Made by a program: the position numbers and the translations under genes. Below, piece after piece: positions 28,202-36,133 of a DNA stretch of 64,000 bases. Source of the DNA: Woeseiaceae bacterium (GTDB lineage Bacteria > Pseudomonadota > Gammaproteobacteria > Steroidobacterales > Woeseiaceae); assembly GCA_021773095.1 (NCBI GenBank), contig JAJFKR010000006.1:186001-250000 (forward strand). The letters are read 5' to 3'. The first letter of the stretch is position 1, and the number at the start of each line of letters is the position of its first letter. The notes beneath the pieces were generated by a model. The model worked only from the letters and a program-made list of their open reading frames with translations. It had not been told where the DNA came from and did no database searches.

Positions 28202-29280
28202 CAGAAGTGGATATGCGTCGATGCATTCAAGCTGGCGCGTCCGCCGCGCCAGTCTTCGATCTGGTGTTTGGTGAAGGCGAGACCGGTCATCTCGAAGAAG
28301 CGTGGCCAGCCAATGCGGTCGATCCACTCACCCATGCGCTCCCAGGCACGAGCATCTTCCTTGTATGCAAACAGGATGGTCTTTACAACCTCTGTTACTT
28401 CGGGCCAACGTGGTGGGTTATTGGGAAGGTTTGCGGCAACCAACTTGTGGAAGGTCGGCTTGGTGCGGGCGTTCGAATGTTTGCCACCCACCCAGATAGC
28501 GAGTTTGGTCGATTCCGGGCTGTTGATCTGCATCGGTGGGCAGGGCGGGTAACAAGCGCCGCAGCAAATGCACTTCTTTTCATCAACTTCTAGGGATGGT
28601 TTGCCATTGACCATTGCCGGACGAATCGCGGCCACCGGGCAGCGGGCCACAACTGCCGGTCGCTCGCAGACATTGGCGACCAGATCGTGATTGATCTTTG
28701 GTGGTTTTGTGTATTGCACGTTGATTGCGATATCACCCTGACCGCCACAATTGATCTGACAACAGGAAGTTGTCATGCGTACACGGTTCGGCATTTCTTC
28801 GTGCGTAAATTCGTAATGCAGTTCATCCATCAGCGATTTGACGACACCGGAGGCATCGGTGCCGGGGATATCGCAGTGCAGCCAACCCTGGGTATGAGAA
28901 ATCATTGACATTGAGTTACCGGTACCGCCGACTGGAAATCCACCCGCGTTGAGGCGTTCAATCAGCGGCGTCGTTTTATCTTCGGCAGTGACCATGAATT
29001 CGGCGTTGCTGCGGGTTGTGAATCGAATGTGGCCGTCCGCGAATTCATCGGCGATGTCGCACAGTTCGCGGATGGTGTGTACATCCATCTGCCGTTGCGT
29101 GCCGGCTCGTACGGTCCAGATTTCGTCACCGCTTTTGGCCATGTGGTGTAGCACGCCGGGCCGAGGCCGGTCATGCCAATCCCAATTTCCGTAGTTTTCC
29201 CGCAATACCGGATGCATGTGCGGGAACGGGTCCGGAACGCCGTGCTCGTCCGGTCTGCGGGGTAATTCAACCTTATTCAT
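28201..29280 (-). CDS. dsrB: DsrB, oxidative-type sulfite reductase beta subunit
   Basis: 359 aa. Siroheme/[4Fe-4S] binding cysteines in TSCCQINCGGQGDIAINV, and a ferredoxin insertion with CICCGACYPPCPPMQI. Together with DsrA it oxidises DsrC-bound sulfide sulfur to sulfite in the cytoplasm. Separated from dsrA by 14 bases. Confidence 0.96.
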   Translation of the reverse strand: MNKVELPRRPDEHGVPDPFPHMHPVLRENYGNWDWHDRPRPGVLHHMAKSGDEIWTVRAGTQRQMDVHTIRELCDIADEFADGHIRFTTRSNAEFMVTAEDKTTPLIERLNAGGFPVGGTGNSMSMISHTQGWLHCDIPGTDASGVVKSLMDELHYEFTHEEMPNRVRMTTSCCQINCGGQGDIAINVQYTKPPKINHDLVANVCERPAVVARCPVAAIRPAMVNGKPSLEVDEKKCICCGACYPPCPPMQINSPESTKLAIWVGGKHSNARTKPTFHKLVAANLPNNPPRWPEVTEVVKTILFAYKEDARAWERMGEWIDRIGWPRFFEMTGLAFTKHQIEDWRGGRASLNASTHIHF

Positions 29281-29294
29281 TTCCTGCTCCTCAT

Positions 29295-30554
29295 CTACGC
29301 TGACTTACCGGCAGTAGTGTTTTTTCGAGCGTGCCATTTCCTGGCTTCTTCATCCCAGTCGTCCGTTCTCACGTATGAGCTGGTACGCGGATGGTTCACC
29401 ATGTTGGGATCGACGTCGATATCGATCGCATCAAGGAAGTTTGCAAGGCCGATTCGATCAATGGTTTCACCAACTCGCTCGTGCTCAAGTGCATTTTCGG
29501 CGAAGAAGTCGACGACAGTCTCGGCGAGATCGTTAAATGCTTCGAAGTCCTCGTCGGTATCAAGCTTCATGAATGGCACGATGACTGTGCCCAAAGTGTC
29601 ACCAATCTTCAGTGAACGTTTTCCGCCCATCAGAATGGTCACGCCCTTGTCATTGCCAGGCGACAGCGCCTTCGGCATGACGTTGATGCAATGCATGCAG
29701 CGAACGCAGCTCTTGTTGTCGACCTCCAGCGAATCGTCATCGTTCAGGCTGAGGGCGCGTGTCGGGCAGTTGGTGATCACGGTATCGATCATTTGCTTGC
29801 GGCCAACTTTGGCCACGTGCTGTTTGACCTTTTCCTGATCGACCAGCATGTCGTCACGCCAGGTACCTATGGTCGCAAAATCTGCGCGGTGGATGGCGTT
29901 CACGCAGTCATTCGGACAGCCGGAAAACTTGAACTTGAACTTGTACGGTAGTGCGGGCCGGTGCATTTCATCCAGCAGGCCATTGATCGTCGTACGGTGG
30001 GCACGCACCTCATCAAAACAGGACTGCTCACAGCGCGCGTGGCCGACACAGCTCATTGAGGTTCTGAGGGCCGGTCCGGCGCCGCCCATGTCAAGACCAA
30101 TTTTGTTCAGCTCGTCAAATGCAGGCTGTACCTTTTCGGTTTTGCAGCCCTGAAACATGATGTCACCGGATTGCCCGTGCAATGCGATAAGGCCAGATCC
30201 GTGCTCTTCCCAGATATCGCACATTTTGCGCAACAGCTCGGTGGAATAGTGAAACGCTGGTGGCGGTTGCACGCGCAGGGTGTGGAACTCGCTGGACTCC
30301 GGAAATTTTTCCGCGACCTCCGAAAAACGAGGGATAACGCCGCCGCCGTAGCCGAAAACGCTGACGGTTCCGCCTTTCCAAAATCCGGTACGGGTCTCAT
30401 ACGAGTGTTCGAGCTGGCCTACAAGATCGCCCATCATCCTGGCGTGCGGTTTGTCACCGTCATTCGCCAGTCGCTTCAGGCCGGATACGAAACTGGGCCA
30501 TGGGCCATCTTCCAGCTCATCCAGCAACGGAGTGTCGTGCGGTTTCCTGGCCAT
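29295..30554 (-). CDS. dsrA: DsrA, oxidative-type sulfite reductase alpha subunit
   Basis: 419 aa, first gene of the 13-gene minus-strand operon dsrABEFHCMKLJOPN. Start set at 30554 because a GGGGGG run lies just upstream (MARKPHDTPLLDELEDG, typical DsrA opening); the longer frame to 30668 crosses the promoter. Siroheme cluster ligands in SCVGHARCEQSC and SGCPNDCVNA, ferredoxin domain CVRCMHC. One usual ferredoxin cysteine appears as INVMP rather than CxxxCP. The oxidative role is inferred from dsrEFH, dsrL and dsrN in the operon. Confidence 0.96.
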   Translation of the reverse strand: MARKPHDTPLLDELEDGPWPSFVSGLKRLANDGDKPHARMMGDLVGQLEHSYETRTGFWKGGTVSVFGYGGGVIPRFSEVAEKFPESSEFHTLRVQPPPAFHYSTELLRKMCDIWEEHGSGLIALHGQSGDIMFQGCKTEKVQPAFDELNKIGLDMGGAGPALRTSMSCVGHARCEQSCFDEVRAHRTTINGLLDEMHRPALPYKFKFKFSGCPNDCVNAIHRADFATIGTWRDDMLVDQEKVKQHVAKVGRKQMIDTVITNCPTRALSLNDDDSLEVDNKSCVRCMHCINVMPKALSPGNDKGVTILMGGKRSLKIGDTLGTVIVPFMKLDTDEDFEAFNDLAETVVDFFAENALEHERVGETIDRIGLANFLDAIDIDVDPNMVNHPRTSSYVRTDDWDEEARKWHARKNTTAGKSA

Positions 30555-30581
30555 GATTTCCCCCCAGCGCTCGTATATTCG

Positions 30582-30593
30582 AATTTTATGATA
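30582..30593. promoter_or_regulatory. 12-base motif shared with the dsrE2 promoter
   Basis: AATTTTATGATA here and AATATTATGATA at 34430-34441 differ at one base. This copy lies in the 116-base divergent region between dsrA and the TauD-like gene; the other lies between the SqrR-like repressor gene and dsrE2. Just upstream is the palindrome ATTCGAAT. The motif could be a repressor site or simply a TATGAT-type -10 element used by the plus-strand genes. Confidence 0.35.
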
Positions 30594-30670
30594 TATGGTT
30601 TCGGTTCGCAGTTCCAGCAGGGGGGGTATAAGGTCATGAATGCAGGAACGACAGGGTCTGGAGCCCAAAA

Positions 30671-31546
30671 ATGTTACTGACTGATACGGCCGGTTACCGT
30701 GAATGGCGTGCTGTGAAGCTTGATAGCTACCCTAATAGTGCGGCTGAGTTGGTCACAGATATCGATGGCCTGACCCATCTGATCCCGCAGCAAAAAGAGG
30801 AAATTCTCGCGTGCTGCAATCGCGCAAATATGGCGATTTATTCGTGTCGGGACCGCCAGGCAAATCGGGCTGCGATTCGTACTTTTGCAGGAAGTTTTGG
30901 ACTGAGCAGGATCGATCATCATCTGTGTGCGACTGATGATGGTGTTTCTGAATTGACGGTGACAGACGGTGGATTACGGGGCGACTATGTACCGTATTCC
31001 AGTCGTAGCCTGAGCTGGCACACCGACGGTTACTACAATGACCCATCGAGACGATTGCAGGCCGTGGTGTTGCATTGTGTTCTTGATGCGGCAGCGGGAG
31101 GCCGGAATGCCGTATTGGACCCGGAAATTGCTTACATCCATCTACGCGATGCCAATCCCGACTACATTGCTGCTTTTGAACATCCTGAATGTATGCAAAT
31201 TCCGGCGAATAATAATGCGGCGGGTGAAATTCGAGCTGCAGTGACCGGACCGGTATTTTGGTACGACGCCGTAAGTGGTGCGCTCAGGATGCGCTACAGT
31301 GCACGTAAGAAAAATATTCGTTGGCGAAATAATGCGCTAACGAAGGCGGCAAGGGCATGCCTGACTGATTTGCTTGGCGATGAAGACGGTCCTGTTCTAC
31401 GCTTCACACTTAAGCCCGGACAGGGTTTGATCTCCAACAATGTGTTGCATGACAGGACGGCATTTGTGGACACGACAGAGCGGAAGCGATTTGTGTACCG
31501 TGCGCGCTTTTTCGACAGCATCTCAGGCTGTGAGGAATTATCATGA
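30671..31546 (+). CDS. TauD/TfdA-like Fe(II)/2-oxoglutarate dioxygenase linked to dsr
   Basis: 291 aa. The facial triad is intact: His117 and Asp119 in LSWHTDGYY and His260 in NNVLHDRTAF, with Arg277/279 (RKRFVYRARF) available for 2-oxoglutarate. This is a TauD/TfdA-superfamily enzyme; TauD itself releases sulfite from taurine. The substrate here is unknown. It is divergent from dsrA and heads a five-gene operon with ATGA overlaps, so a job in sulfur metabolism is likely. A GGAG lies eight bases before the ATG. Confidence 0.8.
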   Translation: MLLTDTAGYREWRAVKLDSYPNSAAELVTDIDGLTHLIPQQKEEILACCNRANMAIYSCRDRQANRAAIRTFAGSFGLSRIDHHLCATDDGVSELTVTDGGLRGDYVPYSSRSLSWHTDGYYNDPSRRLQAVVLHCVLDAAAGGRNAVLDPEIAYIHLRDANPDYIAAFEHPECMQIPANNNAAGEIRAAVTGPVFWYDAVSGALRMRYSARKKNIRWRNNALTKAARACLTDLLGDEDGPVLRFTLKPGQGLISNNVLHDRTAFVDTTERKRFVYRARFFDSISGCEELS

Positions 31547-31746
31547 AAACAATCGAAGTTCATATTAGTGACATCATTATTCAGCATCCGGAAATCAATT
31601 CGTTTGTTGAGCTGATGGACGCGTTGCGCGGTATCACGTCGGAGCACATGTTGTTTCTCGATTTTGATGTTAAGCCGGATTTTCGTGACACGCCGCGCGA
31701 CTGGCAATGGCAGCTGGAAGGCGCTTTTGCGGGTGGTCAGCGATGA
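31543..31746 (+). CDS. small conserved-looking protein of the dsr-linked operon, unknown
   Basis: 67 aa, no membrane segment. Sequence opens MKTIEVHISDIIIQHPEI and contains ALRGITSEHMLFLDFDVKPDF followed by a Trp-rich DTPRDWQWQLEGA tail. No family recognised. Translationally coupled on both sides (ATGA with the dioxygenase gene and with the next gene), so it is almost certainly expressed and works with its neighbours. Confidence 0.7.
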   Translation: MKTIEVHISDIIIQHPEINSFVELMDALRGITSEHMLFLDFDVKPDFRDTPRDWQWQLEGAFAGGQR

Positions 31747-31955
31747 GCGACGAAATGGTTACGCTGCTCAAGAAAATTGACGCGCCCTATGGCCGGAAAC
31801 TCGTATTGGAAAGCGTCGAACATAACAGCGAAATGCGCTTGTTGAGAATTCGAATTCGCGAAGGCAGCCGTTTCACGGTGCTGGACATCGATAAAGATAC
31901 TGCCAAGTTGTGGAGTGCAGCAATGACTGCATGGGCAAACGAAGCGCTGCATTAG
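31743..31955 (+). CDS. small soluble protein of the dsr-linked operon, unknown
   Basis: 70 aa from the ATGA-coupled start at 31743; a longer frame starting at 31707 is inside the previous gene. Basic N-terminal half (TLLKKIDAPYGRKLVLESVEH), then RLLRIRIREGSRFTVLDIDKDTA, probably a small beta-rich fold, ending in a Trp/Ala helix. No cysteines and no membrane segment. Function unknown; position suggests an accessory to the dioxygenase or to siroheme synthesis. Confidence 0.7.
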   Translation: MSDEMVTLLKKIDAPYGRKLVLESVEHNSEMRLLRIRIREGSRFTVLDIDKDTAKLWSAAMTAWANEALH

Positions 31956-31963
31956 GACGCAAA

Positions 31964-33367
31964 TTGGACCACCTACCTATATTCCTGAATGTAAAAGGGC
32001 AACGTGCTTTGGTCGTTGGCGGCGGTACACTCGCGGCACGAAAAGCAGATTTGCTGGCACGAGCCGGTTGTGATCTGACCGTGCTGACACCTGAGATGAA
32101 CGATGATCTCGCCCGTGTGGTTTCAGAATACAAGATCAATCACAAGACGGACGATCTGACGGTGAATGACGTCGATGGCTGTGTCATTGTTTTTGGCGCA
32201 TCCGCAGATTCGGCGGTCAACAAGAAATTGCACGAAATGGCGACGGCGGCTGGAATACTGGTCAATATCAGCGATACAACGGATTTATGTGATTTCATCA
32301 TGCCGGCGATTGTCGATCGCTCACCGTTGTTAATTTCGATATCCAGTGGTGGTGCGACTCCTTTGTTAACCCGCATGCTAAAAGCTCGTTTCGAAACCAC
32401 CATACCGGCCGCGTACGGGCGTCTGGCTGAGTTTGCCGGCAGCTACCGTGATCGAGTGAAGGCTGCCATAGGCAACATGGCCCGGAGACGCCGCTTTTGG
32501 GAGACTATGATCGCCGGCCCGGTCGCCGAACATCTGTTTTCCGGGCAGGAAGAAGAGGCTACAGCCTTAATGGACAAGCTACTCGTTGAGGCAAGCAAAG
32601 ACGGTGCAGAAGCGGCGCAGGGCGAGGTTTACCTCGTGGGAACCGGGCCGGGTGATCCGGACCTGCTGACTTTTCGCGCTTTACGTCTGATGCAACAGGC
32701 CGATGTGGTTTTATACGACCGTCTCATAGGCGACGGTATTTTGAACCTGGTGCGGCGGGACGCCAGCCGTATCTATGTCGGCAAGATGAAAAATGACCAC
32801 AGTGTGCCGCAGGACGAGATCAGCGAAATGCTGATACGCCTGGCTCGAGAGGGCAACAGAGTGTTACGGCTAAAGGGTGGCGATCCTTTCGTTTTCGGAC
32901 GCGGTGGTGAGGAGATAGCGACACTGGCTGAGAATGGCATCAATTTTCAGGTTATTCCGGGCGTCACGGCTGCCAACGGTTGTGCAACCTATGCCGGTAT
33001 ACCGTTGACGCATCGTGACCATGCCCAAAGTTACATTGTCGTGACCGGGCATGAAAAAGACGGCGAGCTGAACCTCGACTGGAGCAGCTTGATTCACCCA
33101 AGACGTACGGTCGTCATTTATATGGGGCTCACGTCGCTGGGTGCGATTACCGACGGGTTCGTGGCACACGGAGCGGATCCGGAGACACCGGCTGCGATTA
33201 TCGAGAACGGAACCCGGAACGGGCAACGCGTGGTTACCGGTACTTTGCAGTCGCTGCAAGCAAAGTGCGCCGAAGCCGAGTTAAGGAGCCCGGCTCTGAT
33301 CATTATCGGCAGCGTCGTAAGCTTGCGCGACAAGCTTGCATGGTTTGAGCGCGGAGAAAATTCATGA
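31964..33367 (+). CDS. cysG: siroheme synthase CysG (methyltransferase/dehydrogenase/ferrochelatase)
   Basis: 467 aa. A TTG start at 31964 is preferred: AGGA lies about six bases upstream and the protein then begins (M)DHLPIFLNVKG, matching the family opening, whereas ATG codons further up lie inside the preceding gene. The N-terminal half has the precorrin-2 dehydrogenase/ferrochelatase fold (VVGGGTLAARKADLL); the C-terminal half is the uroporphyrinogen III methyltransferase (VYLVGTGPGDPDLLT, YDRLI, LKGGDPFVFGRGGEE). It makes siroheme, the cofactor of DsrAB. Confidence 0.95.
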   Translation: MDHLPIFLNVKGQRALVVGGGTLAARKADLLARAGCDLTVLTPEMNDDLARVVSEYKINHKTDDLTVNDVDGCVIVFGASADSAVNKKLHEMATAAGILVNISDTTDLCDFIMPAIVDRSPLLISISSGGATPLLTRMLKARFETTIPAAYGRLAEFAGSYRDRVKAAIGNMARRRRFWETMIAGPVAEHLFSGQEEEATALMDKLLVEASKDGAEAAQGEVYLVGTGPGDPDLLTFRALRLMQQADVVLYDRLIGDGILNLVRRDASRIYVGKMKNDHSVPQDEISEMLIRLAREGNRVLRLKGGDPFVFGRGGEEIATLAENGINFQVIPGVTAANGCATYAGIPLTHRDHAQSYIVVTGHEKDGELNLDWSSLIHPRRTVVIYMGLTSLGAITDGFVAHGADPETPAAIIENGTRNGQRVVTGTLQSLQAKCAEAELRSPALIIIGSVVSLRDKLAWFERGENS

Positions 33368-33993
33368 GTGATGCCCTGAAGTATTTGATCAAAACTCGCC
33401 CGGAAGCAATGGGTGCCTATTTTTCTTTTCTAAAAGAATCCGGAAAGCATCTGGATCCGAAGACCCGGTCACTCATTTCCGTGATCACGAAAGTCGACAG
33501 TCAGACCGAGCGTGGCCTGCGGCAGTATCTCCCGCGTGCCCTGCGAGACGGCGCAACTCCTGACGAGGTACTCGATGCCCTTCTAATGGCGTTCCCGACT
33601 TTGGGTCTTGCCAAAATAACCTGGGCCATAGACATCATGCTGGATATGGACATTCCCGAATTTCGGGCAGAGCTTCTGGGCGTCGAGTCGGAGTGGCATG
33701 ACGTGATCGAATGGCAAGACGTGCGGGGAAAAGAAATTACTTACGTTGAAGACTGTGATGGCAGAAGCGTTTTTGTGCATTGTTCCGGCGACGAACATAC
33801 GGTGTATGACAGTCGCTGCCCCCACCAGGTCACGAACATTCCTCACCTGGCATTGTCCGGGACACGTTTGACGTGCCCGAAACATCAGTGGGTATTTGAT
33901 GTCTCGACGGGAGAGTGTGTCGAGAAGGGCAGCCGCGGTCTGAACACCTTCCCGAGCCGGGTTGAAGGCGTCCAGTTACAGGCCTACTGGTAA
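33364..33993 (+). CDS. fusion of CMD/AhpD-like domain and Rieske [2Fe-2S] domain
   Basis: 209 aa. Residues 1-100 resemble the carboxymuconolactone decarboxylase/AhpD fold (DPKTRSLISVITKV, GATPDEVLDALLMAFP) but the redox CxxC of AhpD is absent. From about residue 115 comes a Rieske domain with ligands in SRCPHQV and LTCPKHQWVFD (Cys-x-His and Cys-x2-His), ending in a short beta tail. ATGA overlap with cysG makes it the last gene of the dsr-linked operon. It may be an electron donor to the dioxygenase, which is inference. Confidence 0.82.
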   Translation: MSDALKYLIKTRPEAMGAYFSFLKESGKHLDPKTRSLISVITKVDSQTERGLRQYLPRALRDGATPDEVLDALLMAFPTLGLAKITWAIDIMLDMDIPEFRAELLGVESEWHDVIEWQDVRGKEITYVEDCDGRSVFVHCSGDEHTVYDSRCPHQVTNIPHLALSGTRLTCPKHQWVFDVSTGECVEKGSRGLNTFPSRVEGVQLQAYW

Positions 33994-34017
33994 AGGCAGC
34001 TGGTTCTTGCCTGACCC

Positions 34018-34368
34018 TTAGTCTTCGGGTTTCGCTTTGCCGCAGAAAACGTCGTGTAACGTGGCCATAACTTTGATGGCCTGATCGCCGGATAGCGAAT
34101 AGTATATTGACTGGGCGTGTTTTCTCGAGTCGACGATTTTCTCGCGTCGCAGGATGGCCAGATGTTGCGACACGGCCGACTGCCCGACGCCCAGGAGGCT
34201 CTGTAGTTCGCCGACAGTTTTTTCGCCTTCTGACAGTTGGCACAAAATCATCAGTCGCCACTCGTTGGACATGGCTTTCAGGAGCTCACAGGCGTTGCTC
34301 GCCATGTCGTGCAGCTCCGCCAATCGACGAAAGTCATCTGTTTCAACCAAATTATCGATGTTATTCAT
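34018..34368 (-). CDS. ArsR-family repressor, SqrR/BigR persulfide-sensor type
   Basis: 116 aa winged helix-turn-helix protein (TVGELQSLLGVGQSAVSQHLAILRREKIV). Cys43 and Cys109 are 66 residues apart, the same spacing as the two persulfide-sensing cysteines of Rhodobacter SqrR (41 and 107), which form a tetrasulfide bridge and release DNA. Metal ligands typical of ArsR or SmtB are not evident. Located between the dsr-linked operon and dsrE2-tusA-aprMBA, it is the obvious local sulfur sensor. A TAAGTTATCTTA element precedes its start (34374-34385). Confidence 0.8.
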   Translation of the reverse strand: MNNIDNLVETDDFRRLAELHDMASNACELLKAMSNEWRLMILCQLSEGEKTVGELQSLLGVGQSAVSQHLAILRREKIVDSRKHAQSIYYSLSGDQAIKVMATLHDVFCGKAKPED

Positions 34369-34429
34369 AAAGTTAAGTTATCTTAATTAGCTTATGAGAG
34401 CTTATTCTATCGTTTCACCAGTCAATTGT

Positions 34430-34441
34430 AATATTATGATA
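34430..34441. promoter_or_regulatory. 12-base motif upstream of dsrE2, shared with the dsrA/dioxygenase region
   Basis: AATATTATGATA, one base different from the copy at 30582-30593. It contains TATGAT, five of six matches to a -10 box, about 50 bases upstream of the dsrE2 ATG, so it may be part of the promoter. Its recurrence next to the repressor gene makes it a candidate operator as well. Confidence 0.35.
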
Positions 34442-34489
34442 CGCTAATGTTCTTTGATCGGTCGAACCCCAAAGAGGAGGTGCAAGCCC

Positions 34490-35029
34490 ATGTCCACTGA
34501 AGCTCAATTCGTCTCCGACGAAGCGCATAGCGCTCCCGTTGCCGTTCCGGCAACCAAAAGCATGTCGATCATTGTGACCAAAGGCAGCCTCGATTGGGCC
34601 TATCCGCCATTTATTCTTGCCTCGACCGCCGCGGCTATGGGATTACCCGTCACGATGTTTTTTACGTTCTACGGACTGCCGTTGTTGTTGAAAAAACTGG
34701 ACCTGCAGCTGACGGCGGCCGGCAATCCGGCAATGAAAATGCCGATGATGGGTGCTCACATGGGACTGCCAAATATTCTGACAGCCCTGCCTGGTGTTGA
34801 CGCAGCTTGTTCAAAAATGATGAAGAACCTTATGAACAAAAAGGGCGTAGCGCCCATCGAAGACTTGCGCGAGATGTGCCTGGATGCAGACGTCCGAATG
34901 ATTGCATGTCAAATGACGCTTGACCTGTTCGAGTATTCACTCGACGACATGATCGAAGGGCCGGAACTCGGTGGAGCCGCAACATACATTGAGTGTGCGA
35001 CACAATCCGACATTAATCTTTTCATCTGA
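34490..35029 (+). CDS. DsrE2-like membrane-associated sulfurtransferase
   Basis: 179 aa. Start at 34490 follows a clear GGAGG. DsrE/DsrF/DrsH-like superfamily: MSIIVTKGSLDWAYPPFILA, a hydrophobic region with the FYGLPLL element, and the conserved cysteine in RMIACQMTLDLF. In Allochromatium DsrE2 forms a persulfide relay with rhodanese and TusA; here it directly precedes tusA, while no rhodanese gene is nearby. Confidence 0.88.
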   Translation: MSTEAQFVSDEAHSAPVAVPATKSMSIIVTKGSLDWAYPPFILASTAAAMGLPVTMFFTFYGLPLLLKKLDLQLTAAGNPAMKMPMMGAHMGLPNILTALPGVDAACSKMMKNLMNKKGVAPIEDLREMCLDADVRMIACQMTLDLFEYSLDDMIEGPELGGAATYIECATQSDINLFI

Positions 35030-35067
35030 TCTGCATAGTTGCGGATATCAAACGGAGCTGTACTTAC

Positions 35068-35298
35068 ATGGCCGACCATACTCTTGATGCGAAAGGGCTG
35101 AATTGTCCGTTACCCATCCTCAAAGCCAGAAAGGCGCTGAAAGATGTTGCCGCTGGAGAAACGCTCGAAATTTTGTCGACGGATCCGGGATCGGTCGCCG
35201 ATTTCCAGGCATTCTGTCGCCAAACCGGCAATGAGTTGCTCGAGTCGTCGACTGACGAATCGGTATTCCGGTTCCTCATCAAACGTCCGGCTGCATAG
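35068..35298 (+). CDS. tusA: TusA sulfur carrier protein
   Basis: 76 aa, whole family length. The persulfide cysteine is Cys13 in KGLNCPLPILKAR (CPxP motif). It would move sulfane sulfur from DsrE2 to DsrEFH. Followed at 35314 by a strong hairpin terminator. Confidence 0.95.
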   Translation: MADHTLDAKGLNCPLPILKARKALKDVAAGETLEILSTDPGSVADFQAFCRQTGNELLESSTDESVFRFLIKRPAA

Positions 35299-35313
35299 GC
35301 GATGAAAATTGCT

Positions 35314-35347
35314 GGACGCGAGTGCCTCTGCTCGCGTCCTTTTTATT
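35314..35347 (+). terminator. rho-independent terminator after tusA
   Basis: GGACGCGAG (35314-35322), loop of eight bases, CTCGCGTCC (35331-35339), then TTTTTATTT. A perfect nine-base GC-rich stem with a T run. It separates dsrE2-tusA from aprMBA; only about 30 bases remain before aprM, so aprMBA either uses readthrough or a promoter within this short space. Confidence 0.85.
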
Positions 35348-35378
35348 TATCAAATAATCGGCTGAAGGGGAGAATCTG

Positions 35379-36128
35379 ATGTTCACTAGCAATCCGTTCG
35401 CAGAATTAACGGTATTTCTGCCAGCAGAGGCCATGCAGGTCTACATCGTCCTGATGATAATTGCGGTTATTGTCGGAACGGTCGCCGATATGCTGCACAA
35501 GAACAGCGGCAAGTATTTCTCGCAGCGGAAAGAGAAAGCACAGGCAGCGGCAACCAGGAAACTGAGCGGTGTCGATAAAGCTTCGCTGGCGATCAAAACC
35601 ATTGCAGTTGAAGTCGCGACAGCAGGCGAGTTTTGCAATGTGCAGAGAAGGATTTCCCATTTGCTGATGTTCTACGGCTTTATTCTTTACCTTGCCACGA
35701 CCGTCATCATGATTTTCGCTTACCCAACACGCGCTACGCCTACTCCCGCAGTCATTCCCTTGCTGTGGAACATCGGGGTGATCATGCTCCTCATTGGCGG
35801 CTACTGGTTTTTCTTTCTCCTCAGGGTCAACGTCGCAAAAGACGGCCAACCTGTTTTCCGTCTCGTGTTGGCCGATCTGTTCATAGTGACCTTGCTCGGC
35901 AGCGTTACCTTCGCTTTCATCTGGGAAATCGTACAGTCCACGGGCAATTTGACCGCCACGAAGTTCGTCTTTGGTTTCTACATCTTATTTACCACGCTGT
36001 TGTTCGGTTCTGTCCGCTGGTCGAAGTTAGCGCATATGTTCTTCAAACCCGTAGTGGCCTTTCAAAGAAGGGTAGAGGAGGCAAGCGGTGCCTCCACTCT
36101 TCCTGCAACTCATAACGAACGGAGTTAA
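35379..36128 (+). CDS. aprM: AprM, membrane anchor of APS reductase
   Basis: 249 aa with five membrane helices (for example VYIVLMIIAVIVGTVADML and the His-containing RRISHLLMFYGFILYLATTVIMI). It immediately precedes aprBA and resembles the AprM protein of sulfur oxidisers that links APS reductase to the quinone pool in place of QmoABC. GGGGAG ahead of the ATG. Confidence 0.88.
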   Translation: MFTSNPFAELTVFLPAEAMQVYIVLMIIAVIVGTVADMLHKNSGKYFSQRKEKAQAAATRKLSGVDKASLAIKTIAVEVATAGEFCNVQRRISHLLMFYGFILYLATTVIMIFAYPTRATPTPAVIPLLWNIGVIMLLIGGYWFFFLLRVNVAKDGQPVFRLVLADLFIVTLLGSVTFAFIWEIVQSTGNLTATKFVFGFYILFTTLLFGSVRWSKLAHMFFKPVVAFQRRVEEASGASTLPATHNERS

Positions 36129-36133
36129 TCGAG

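Noticed and set aside
27842..28327. Long dsrE frame starting at 28327
   Set aside because: The extra 42 residues lie inside dsrB and do not resemble DsrE; the ATG at 28201 coupled to the dsrB stop gives the normal protein.
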